Part shown: in pieces, positions 6,819-13,154 of the stretch | Layout: the number at the start of each line of letters is the position of its first letter | How positions within the stretch are numbered: the first letter of the stretch is position 1 | DNA from: Calditrichia bacterium | Lineage (GTDB): Bacteria; Calditrichota; Calditrichia; Calditrichales; Calditrichaceae | Length of the DNA stretch: 15,945 bases | Assembly (NCBI GenBank): GCA_027039465.1 | Contig: JALWEA010000102.1 | Span: 1 to 15,945, forward strand | Reading direction: 5' to 3' | The notes under the pieces: model-generated | The model's database searches: none | What the model was told of the DNA's origin: nothing | What the model saw: only the letters and a program-made list of their open reading frames with translations | Program-made: the position numbers and the translations under genes

Positions 6819-9086
6819 ATGAGTATTTCGCGTAGAGAATTTTTAAAAGTTTCAGCCGCCGCCACGGCCGCTTCGACCATTGGCGTAAGCCTATTGCCGG
6901 GCATGCAAAAAGAATTGTTTGCCGACGGCCTTAACTGGCACAAATCCGTTTGCCGATTTTGCGGGGTCGGATGCGGGATAATGATCGGTGAAAAAAACGG
7001 AAAAGTGGTAGCCGTAAAAGGAGATGTAAAAAATACCATTAATAAGGGACATTTGTGCGTAAAAGGATTTTATTTGCACAAGGTCGTTTACGCTAAAACC
7101 CGTTTATTGCACCCGATGATCAAAAAGAACGGAAAGTTTGAGCGGGTAAGCTGGGATGAAGCTTTGGATTACGTGGCCAAAAAATTCAATCAAATCCGCA
7201 AACAGCACGGGCCGGATGCATTGGCCTTTTATGGCTCGGGTCAGGCCGAAACCGAAGAAACATATATTGCCAACAAATTATTCAAAGGCGCCATTGGTAC
7301 GAACAATATGGAAGGTAACCCCCGTCTGTGCATGGCCAGCGCGGTTGGCGGTTATTTAACCAGCTTTGGCAAAGACGAACCGGCCGGTACCTATGCCGAT
7401 ATTGAAAAAGCCGAACTCTTTTTATTGGTCGGCTCCAATACGGCGGAAGCCCATCCCATTCTGTTTGAACGTATTATGCGCCACAAGGCCAAAAATCCGG
7501 ATGTAAAAATCATTATCATCGATCCTCGTAAAACCCCGACGGATCAAGTGGCGGATTTGCACTTGTTCCCGAAACCCGGTTGGGATTTGGCTATTTTGCA
7601 TGCCATGGCGCGCATCCTGATTAAAGAAGGCTATGCAGATGAAAACTTCATTAAACAGAGCGTTAATTTTAAAGACAACAAGAAGAACCTGACCTATGAA
7701 GAATACAAACAATTCTTAGAACAATTCACGCCTGAAAAAGCCGCCCAAATAAGCGGAGTGGAACCGGATAAAATCGTCAAAGCGGCTCGTATGTTCGGAA
7801 AAGCCAAAACAGCCATGAGCATGTGGACTATGGGCTTGAATCAACGTACGCGCGGTGTTTGGGCTAATAATTTGGTGACCAACCTCCATTTGATTACCGG
7901 TAAAATCGGCGTACCTGGCTCCGATTCTTTCAGTCTGACCGGTCAGCCCAATGCTTGCGGCGGCGTGCGTGAAGGCGGCGGACTTTGTCACCTGTTGCCT
8001 GCCCACCGTTCGGTGAAAAACCCGAAGCATCGCGCCGAAGTGGCCAAAGTTTGGGGCGTTCCCGTTTCCAACATTCAACCGAAGCCCGGCAAACACACCG
8101 TTGCCATGTTCGAGGCCTTAAATAAAGGTGAGATCAAAGGCATTTACATCATGTGCACCAATCCGGCTCAGTCGCTGCCCAATGCCAGTAAATATTGGAA
8201 AGGGTTAAAAGAACAATTCGTAGTTGTGGCCGAGTCTTTTTTCCCGACGGCAACCACGGATTATGCCGATGTCGTTTTACCGGCGGCCTTTTGGTCGGAA
8301 AAAGAGGGTGTTTACGGGTGTACTGAACGCCGTTCGCAATACATGGAGCAGGTAATTAAACCGCAAGGCGAAGCGCGCTGGGATGCGTTTATTTTGCGCG
8401 ATTTGGCCATTAAAATGGGTTTCAAGAAATATTTCGAAAAATACAAAACCGCAGAGGATATTTGGAGCGAGTACATCTCATTAACCAAAGGAACGGATAT
8501 GGATTTGAGCGGCGCTCCTTATTCCAGACTGAAAAAATTACGTGGCATTACCTGGCCAGTACCGAGCGTTGATCATCCCGGAACCTACAAACGCTACACA
8601 AAGGGTGATCCGATTTTCGACGCATTACCCGCTGCAAAGAAAAAAGGACGCCGGATGTATTTTTACGGCAAACCGGACGGCAAGGCAGTGGTTTGGGCGC
8701 GTCCGCCCAAAGGGCCGGAAGAGCCTACGGATGCCGAGTATCCTTTGGCGCTTTCCACGGGACGGGTTTTGGAGCATTGGCACACCATGACCATGACCGG
8801 TACCGTACCGGAATTGGTTCGTGCCGTTCCCAAAGCGTATGTGGAAATTAATCCGCAAGACGCCAAGAAGATGGGAATTGAGGATAAAGAGCAGGTTATT
8901 GTGGAAACGCGTCGCGGTAAATTGAAGATCGAAGCGCGTGTGATTGACCGGCCGGAGCCGGGTACGATTTTTATTCCCTGGCACTGGAAACAGTGGATGG
9001 CCAATATTTTAACGATCGATGCTTTTGATCCCGGATCGAAAGAGCCCGAATATAAAGTTTGTGCGGCCAAAATCAAGAAAGCTTAA
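6819..9086 (+). CDS. napA: Periplasmic nitrate reductase catalytic subunit NapA (molybdopterin, Tat-exported)
   Basis: This 755-residue molybdenum enzyme should reduce nitrate to nitrite in the periplasm. The N-terminus has a Tat motif (SRREFLK, 4-10) and an alanine-rich hydrophobic stretch. A [4Fe-4S] cluster is bound by C45, C48, C52 and C80, and the conserved Lys82 follows. The probable molybdenum ligand is C171 in NPRLCMASAV. The following FGKDEPAGTYADIEKAE and GSNTAEAHPI are typical of the Nap/Nas branch and argue against formate dehydrogenase. The ATG at 6819 is chosen because GGGAGGT stands just before it and the Tat motif follows at once; an in-frame ATG at 6801 would overlap the cytochrome gene. 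Neighbouring NapD, NapG and NapH support nitrate as substrate. NapB is missing, so NapM is the likely electron donor. Confidence 0.88.
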   Translation: MSISRREFLKVSAAATAASTIGVSLLPGMQKELFADGLNWHKSVCRFCGVGCGIMIGEKNGKVVAVKGDVKNTINKGHLCVKGFYLHKVVYAKTRLLHPMIKKNGKFERVSWDEALDYVAKKFNQIRKQHGPDALAFYGSGQAETEETYIANKLFKGAIGTNNMEGNPRLCMASAVGGYLTSFGKDEPAGTYADIEKAELFLLVGSNTAEAHPILFERIMRHKAKNPDVKIIIIDPRKTPTDQVADLHLFPKPGWDLAILHAMARILIKEGYADENFIKQSVNFKDNKKNLTYEEYKQFLEQFTPEKAAQISGVEPDKIVKAARMFGKAKTAMSMWTMGLNQRTRGVWANNLVTNLHLITGKIGVPGSDSFSLTGQPNACGGVREGGGLCHLLPAHRSVKNPKHRAEVAKVWGVPVSNIQPKPGKHTVAMFEALNKGEIKGIYIMCTNPAQSLPNASKYWKGLKEQFVVVAESFFPTATTDYADVVLPAAFWSEKEGVYGCTERRSQYMEQVIKPQGEARWDAFILRDLAIKMGFKKYFEKYKTAEDIWSEYISLTKGTDMDLSGAPYSRLKKLRGITWPVPSVDHPGTYKRYTKGDPIFDALPAAKKKGRRMYFYGKPDGKAVVWARPPKGPEEPTDAEYPLALSTGRVLEHWHTMTMTGTVPELVRAVPKAYVEINPQDAKKMGIEDKEQVIVETRRGKLKIEARVIDRPEPGTIFIPWHWKQWMANILTIDAFDPGSKEPEYKVCAAKIKKA

Positions 9087-9106
9087 GACTCCTTTCATGA
9101 CCAAAT

Positions 9107-9146
9107 AGGGAAGGCCGGAGCTTAAAAACTTTGGCCTCCCTGTTTT
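9107..9146 (+). terminator. Terminator-like hairpin between napA and the next ferredoxin gene
   Basis: AGGGAAGGCC (9107-9116) pairs with GGCCTCCCT (9133-9141) with one bulged A, followed by GTTTTAAAT. It starts 20 bp after the napA stop. It may end part of the transcripts, leaving napA more abundant than the maturation and electron-transfer genes downstream. About 120 bp with no other visible signal separates it from the next start. Confidence 0.55.
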
Positions 9147-9270
9147 AAATGTCATCAGATGGATTCAAGCAAAAAAGTACTTCGATGGAGCTTAGGGCTC
9201 TGTGAATGATATTCCGAAATCAAGCAAACGCAGTCATGGCAAAAATCGCCAAGAAAAGGATGTCGTTTTA

Positions 9271-9825
9271 ATGGATCAGATTTCCCGTAAAGAGTTTTTC
9301 AGAGAAATGTTCGGCTTTTTTAAGGATGAAGTCGAGAAAGGGAAGTCCGGCGGATCGGACAAATTGCATTATTTTTTACCCCCGCCCGGCGCCGAATCGA
9401 TCCGAAATTACATCCAATCCTGCGACAAATGTTTTGATTGTGTGGCGGCCTGTCCGCCCATGGCCTTGGAAGTTTGTCGGGATCCCGGTTCGGAGTTCTA
9501 CGATTATCCCGTCATAGAACCGGCACGGCAAGCGTGTGAATTCTGTGAAGATTATCCCTGCATTAAGGCGTGTCACACCGAGGCGTTGAAATTGGAAAAT
9601 CTCGGTAGCCTTAAAAGCCTGGCGGTTATTATCGGGAATTTTTGTTTGGCCTATCAAGATCATTTTTGCATGACTTGCGTTACGGCCTGTCCGCCGCAAT
9701 ACAAAGCGGTTCGTCTGAATGCGGAAGGCTTACCGGAGATCGATCCGTCGCTTTGTACGGGTTGCGGAATTTGCGCTCAGGCCTGTCCGGCGCCCAAAAA
9801 GGCGATCGCTTTTAAAATAGAATAG
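9271..9825 (+). CDS. Four-cluster ferredoxin, NapF/NapG type
   Basis: This 184-residue iron-sulfur protein has four [4Fe-4S] sites: CDKCFDCVAACP (from C51), CEFCEDYPCIKACH (from C89), C125 with CMTCVTACP (133-141), and CTGCGICAQACP (from C162). The order and the irregular third site match the NapG plan, and the protein is a paralogue of the NapG encoded 306 bp further on. It starts MDQISRKEFFREMFGFF with no clear Tat or Sec signal, so it probably works in the cytoplasm, as NapF does in NapA maturation. The ATG at 9271 is chosen for the family-like beginning; a GTG at 9202 would add 23 polar residues. It lies 9 bp before napD. Confidence 0.78.
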   Translation: MDQISRKEFFREMFGFFKDEVEKGKSGGSDKLHYFLPPPGAESIRNYIQSCDKCFDCVAACPPMALEVCRDPGSEFYDYPVIEPARQACEFCEDYPCIKACHTEALKLENLGSLKSLAVIIGNFCLAYQDHFCMTCVTACPPQYKAVRLNAEGLPEIDPSLCTGCGICAQACPAPKKAIAFKIE

Positions 9826-9834
9826 GAGATTATC

Positions 9835-10086
9835 ATGGCTATTGCCGGTGTGGTTATTGTTACCCAACCCGATAAAACGATGCATGTATTGGAAAAGCTG
9901 AATGAAATGGAAAACGTGACAACGTATGGCGTCCATAATGACGTTCAAATCATTGCGGTTTTTGAAGCCAATTCTTCCAAGAGTTTGGAAGAGATGAGCA
10001 TGGAAATCCAGGAAAATATTGAAGGCATTATGGCGCTATATCCGGCTTACGTTACCACGGAAGATGAACTTGAAAAGTTAGCTTAA
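9835..10086 (+). CDS. napD: NapD, chaperone for the NapA Tat signal peptide
   Basis: This 83-residue protein begins MAIAGVVIVTQPDKTMHVLE, the typical NapD opening with a ferredoxin-like beta-alpha-beta fold (the I-A/S-G/S-V-V-V strand, then a helix for the variable region). NapD binds the twin-arginine signal of NapA in the cytoplasm and holds back export until the molybdenum cofactor and iron-sulfur cluster are in place. A clear ribosome site (AGGAG) precedes the start, and the gene follows the ferredoxin gene by 9 bp. Length fits the family (about 80-90 residues). Its presence strongly supports the nitrate-reductase reading of napA. Confidence 0.85.
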   Translation: MAIAGVVIVTQPDKTMHVLEKLNEMENVTTYGVHNDVQIIAVFEANSSKSLEEMSMEIQENIEGIMALYPAYVTTEDELEKLA

Positions 10087-10130
10087 CCTGAACATCAGGC
10101 TTTAACTTCCGGTAATTCGGGAAAAGAAAG

Positions 10131-10637
10131 ATGATTTTAGAGTTTTTACAGAAATTAGCCAATTATCATGCTCCGCTTCGCCCTCCGGGAGCAATTCCGG
10201 AAGACGAATTTTTAAACCAATGCATTCGTTGTCGCAAGTGCGAAGAGGCCTGTCCGTACGATTCAATCGTAATGGCTCATGGCGATCGCGGACTTAAAGT
10301 GGGAACGCCTTTTATCTACGCCCGCAGAGAACCGTGCTATTTGTGTATGAAATGTACGGAAGTTTGCCCTACCGGTGCCCTGCAACTTTTAAAGCGCGAA
10401 GAAAAGCGAAAAGTTCGCATGGGCACAGCTAAAATCAATCAAACCACCTGTCTGGCTTACAACGGGATTATTTGTCGTGCCTGTTACGAACGGTGTCCCA
10501 TCTATCGGGAAGCCATAACGCTGCAAAACGAAATTTATCCGGTAGTTCATCAGGAGCATTGTGTGGGCTGTGGAATTTGCGAGAATGTTTGTCCCAACGA
10601 GCCCGCATCCATTATTGTGTACAGCTCTCATGGGTAG
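10131..10637 (+). CDS. napG: NapG-type four-cluster ferredoxin
   Basis: This 168-residue protein has the NapG layout. After a short lead with the family motif LRPPGAIPEDEFLNQ come four [4Fe-4S] sites: CIRCRKCEEACP, CYLCMKCTEVCP, the split site with CLAY...CRACYERCP, and CVGCGICENVCP. NapG and NapH together form a quinol-oxidising unit that feeds NapA without NapC. NapG is normally exported by Tat, yet here the first residues (MILEFLQKLANYH) show no twin-arginine or Sec signal. It may stay on the cytoplasmic side or be exported with a partner. The ribosome site is weak (GAAAAGAAAG). An 80-bp gap with no evident signal separates it from napH. Confidence 0.82.
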   Translation: MILEFLQKLANYHAPLRPPGAIPEDEFLNQCIRCRKCEEACPYDSIVMAHGDRGLKVGTPFIYARREPCYLCMKCTEVCPTGALQLLKREEKRKVRMGTAKINQTTCLAYNGIICRACYERCPIYREAITLQNEIYPVVHQEHCVGCGICENVCPNEPASIIVYSSHG

Positions 10638-10717
10638 GGTAATTCTTGTATAGATTTCAAATGTGACCAATCAGGATTTTCGGTTTAAATGATTAAAAGT
10701 GTGATTGAGTAAAAGAG

Positions 10718-11620
10718 ATGACGAGATTCGAAGAATACTTTTACAAACATTTGCATCTTTTGCGTAGAATTTCACAGTGGGCTGCCGTGGCTCTGATTTT
10801 TTTGATTCCCTTTTTAAATCGTCATGGTTACCATGAACTGATGGGAACGTTTTACAGTATCCGCATCGGTCATCTGGATTTAATGGATCCGGCTTTGATG
10901 TTCCAGACCATCCTGCTAACCAAGCACATCCCGTTCAGCGCGCTTTTGGCGGGAACTCTTCCCCTGATATTGGCCCTGGTTTTGGGAAAAGTATTTTGCA
11001 GTTGGGTGTGTCCGTACAATTTGTTAGCGGAGTATGTGGCCAAACTGCGCAAGCTTGTTTTTCCGCAAAAAAAATATTTTTTGAATCATAATCCCAAACC
11101 GCAATGGTACTGGATTGTTTTCGGATTGGTCGTCACAACACTCATGGTTTTGGGCATTCCGCTTATCACATTAACCTCATTTCCCGGTTTGATAAGTTCC
11201 GAGGCGGCGGATTTGGTATTAAACGGAACCATTGGCATTGAGATACTTCTTGTCCTTATTGTAATTTTACTGGAATTTTTTGTGGCGCCCCATTTCTGGT
11301 GCAAATATGCTTGTCCGGTTGGTGCGACCTTGGCCTTATTCAGGTATAAACATACCATGCGCGTTCACTTTGATCCCAAAGGTTGTACCTGTGACTCCGT
11401 TAAGAGTCTTCCCTGCAATGTCATTTGTCCCTTAGGTTTGGATCCCCGTCATGATGGTATTTATCCGTATTGTTATAATTGCGGTGAGTGTATTTATTCT
11501 TGCCATCAACATCATGGCAAGAGCTTAAGCTTTAGTTTTAAGGCGGCGCCTAAGAAGGCAGCTGTTTCCAATGGAATGAATATAAAGATGAACAGACCAA
11601 TAAAGGAGGTAAATGCATGA
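10718..11620 (+). CDS. napH: NapH-type membrane iron-sulfur protein (quinol dehydrogenase subunit)
   Basis: This 300-residue membrane protein has about four helices (near 20-36, 75-93, 131-152 and 171-190). The two inner-face CX3CP motifs typical of NapH are CSWVCP (94-99) and CKYACP (195-200). They are followed by a soluble C-terminal part with two [4Fe-4S] sites (C223, C225, C233, C237; and CYNCGECIYSC, 252-262). NapH takes electrons from menaquinol and passes them to NapG, and from there to the periplasmic nitrate reductase. The stop overlaps the start of the Rieske gene (ATGA), so the two are translationally coupled; the Rieske ribosome site AAAGGAGGT lies inside this gene. Confidence 0.87.
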   Translation: MTRFEEYFYKHLHLLRRISQWAAVALIFLIPFLNRHGYHELMGTFYSIRIGHLDLMDPALMFQTILLTKHIPFSALLAGTLPLILALVLGKVFCSWVCPYNLLAEYVAKLRKLVFPQKKYFLNHNPKPQWYWIVFGLVVTTLMVLGIPLITLTSFPGLISSEAADLVLNGTIGIEILLVLIVILLEFFVAPHFWCKYACPVGATLALFRYKHTMRVHFDPKGCTCDSVKSLPCNVICPLGLDPRHDGIYPYCYNCGECIYSCHQHHGKSLSFSFKAAPKKAAVSNGMNIKMNRPIKEVNA

Positions 11621-12078
11621 TAAATGAAGAAAATCAAAAGCGAAGGTCTTTCCTGAAGAATTTCGGAATTATCGGCGCATTGTTGATTGCCGTCGGGCTG
11701 TTTTTCCGTGACTTGTGGCTTTATTTGTATCCTCCCAAACGGAAGAAAAAATTCCACAAGTACCTAGTGGCCAAATTGAACAGTGTGCCGCTTGGTAAAG
11801 CCAAAGAAATAACTTTGGGAAACGATCCGGTTTTTGTGGTGCATCTTGATCAAGGGTACAGGGTCTTTTCGGGTATTTGTACCCATTTGGGATGCCATGT
11901 GCGCTGGGAAGAAGAGAAGCAGCGCTTCTTTTGCCCATGTCACAAAGGAGTGTATGATAAAACGGGCAAAGTGATCAGCGGGCCGCCCCCAAGACCGTTG
12001 GATCAGTTTAAAGTCGAAGAGGACAAAAACCTTGTTTACATTTATGTGGAAACTAAAACAAGGGGGCCCTGGTCATGA
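11617..12078 (+). CDS. Rieske [2Fe-2S] protein
   Basis: This 153-residue Rieske protein has an N-terminal membrane anchor (about 15-32) preceded by KRRSFLK, a twin-arginine-like motif expected for Tat insertion of Rieske proteins. Cluster box I is CTHLGC (88-93) and box II is CPCHKG (106-111), so ligands are C88, H90, C106 and H109, with C93 and C108 placed for the stabilising disulfide. GPPPRPLDQF (122-131) is the Pro loop. It receives electrons from quinol at the Qo site of the cytochrome b encoded next, whose start overlaps its stop (ATGA). Its length fits bc1/b6f-type proteins with a short head domain. Confidence 0.93.
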   Translation: MINEENQKRRSFLKNFGIIGALLIAVGLFFRDLWLYLYPPKRKKKFHKYLVAKLNSVPLGKAKEITLGNDPVFVVHLDQGYRVFSGICTHLGCHVRWEEEKQRFFCPCHKGVYDKTGKVISGPPPRPLDQFKVEEDKNLVYIYVETKTRGPWS

Positions 12079-13121
12079 GTGTTAAAGCATGGTTAAAAGA
12101 ACGTTTTCCTATCGATTACGATAAGTTCATCGAAATCAATGAAAATATTTTTATTAAAGAGCCCATTCCGATCCACATGAAAAAGTGGTGGTATTGCATG
12201 GGAGCCACTCCATTGATTTTATTCACTTTGCAAGTATTGACCGGAATTTTTCTAGCCTTTTATTTCGTTCCGTCTCCGGAAATGGCCTACGAAAGTGTTC
12301 GCCATATTACACAGGATGTACGCTTCGGTTTTTGGGTACGCGGTCTACACCGATGGGGCGCCAATCTGATGATTCTTTCTCTGTTCTTGCATATTACGCG
12401 TGTTTATTTTACGCGATCTTATCAAAAACCGCGCGAGATCAATTGGATTTTAGGCGTGATTTTATTTGGCCTTGCCCTGACTTTTTCCTTTACCGGATAT
12501 TCCCTAACGTACAACCAGCTTTCTTATTGGGCCGTAACGGTCGGCACGAATTTAATTAAAAGCGTTCCGATTATTGGCCACTCTTTGCTTGTTTTTATGC
12601 GCGGCGGGGAAGAAGTAACGGCCAATACGCTCACGCGATTTTACATGCTCCACGTCTGGTTTCTGCCTTTATTCTTGGTGTTCTTTCTGGTATTGCACAT
12701 CATTGTTCTGCGGCTACATGGCGTTTCGGAACCTGAAGGCTTCCCCAAGGGAAAGTATTTTCCTTTTTATCCCCATCATTTTTACAAAATAATTATTGCC
12801 ACATTGTTCTTGTTAGCCGTAATGAGCGCCCTGTCTATTATTCTGCCGCCAGGCATCGGGCTCCCGGCCGATCCGACTACGACACCGTTTCATATCAAAC
12901 CGGAATGGTACTTTTATCCGACCTATCGTTTTTTGAGAATGGTTCCGCTTAAAGTCGGCATTTATGTTACGGCCGCCTTTCTGATCGCATTTACCTTTTG
13001 GCCGTTCATCGAACCGTTGCTTTCCAAGAAAAATTCGGTACGGCGCAATATTAGTTACGGAGTCGGAGCCTTAACTTTGATAATTACTTTGGCATTAACC
13101 ATTTGGGAAAGCTTAACATAA
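12075..13121 (+). CDS. Cytochrome b of a Rieske/cytochrome b complex, one-piece with b6-like features
   Basis: This 348-residue membrane protein carries both halves of cytochrome b. Four heme-b histidines are H92 and H106 in one helix and H193 and H208 in the other. The spacing of the second pair (14 intervening residues) is that of cytochrome b6 rather than mitochondrial cytochrome b. The Qo-site motif PEWYF (276-280) lies in the C-terminal, subunit-IV-like half. Cys41 in WWYCMGA aligns by eye with Cys35 of cytochrome b6 (FYCLGG), which covalently holds heme ci. RFGFWVRGLHRWGAN and ITGYSL/YNQL-type sequences are also b6-like. It oxidises quinol together with the Rieske protein. No cytochrome c1 or f gene follows; the octaheme gene does. 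Confidence 0.93.
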   Translation: MSVKAWLKERFPIDYDKFIEINENIFIKEPIPIHMKKWWYCMGATPLILFTLQVLTGIFLAFYFVPSPEMAYESVRHITQDVRFGFWVRGLHRWGANLMILSLFLHITRVYFTRSYQKPREINWILGVILFGLALTFSFTGYSLTYNQLSYWAVTVGTNLIKSVPIIGHSLLVFMRGGEEVTANTLTRFYMLHVWFLPLFLVFFLVLHIIVLRLHGVSEPEGFPKGKYFPFYPHHFYKIIIATLFLLAVMSALSIILPPGIGLPADPTTTPFHIKPEWYFYPTYRFLRMVPLKVGIYVTAAFLIAFTFWPFIEPLLSKKNSVRRNISYGVGALTLIITLALTIWESLT

Positions 13122-13154
13122 ACACGAGTACAATATTAATTTGGAGGAAAATAT

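Noticed and set aside
8625..9076. Two minus-strand frames (119 and 137 codons) opposite napA
   Set aside because: They are shadows of the napA reading frame; the sequences are low-complexity, rich in Arg, Thr and Ser, with no family features.
6819..9086. Reading the molybdenum enzyme as formate dehydrogenase
   Set aside because: The Cys171 context, the DEPAGTYADIE block and the neighbouring napD, napG and napH genes all fit Nap; no FdhB- or FdhC-type partner is present.
9202..9270. GTG at 9202 as start of the ferredoxin gene
   Set aside because: It would add a polar 23-residue lead (SSKRSHGKNRQEK) not typical of the family; the ATG at 9271 gives the usual SRKEFFRE beginning. Not fully excluded.
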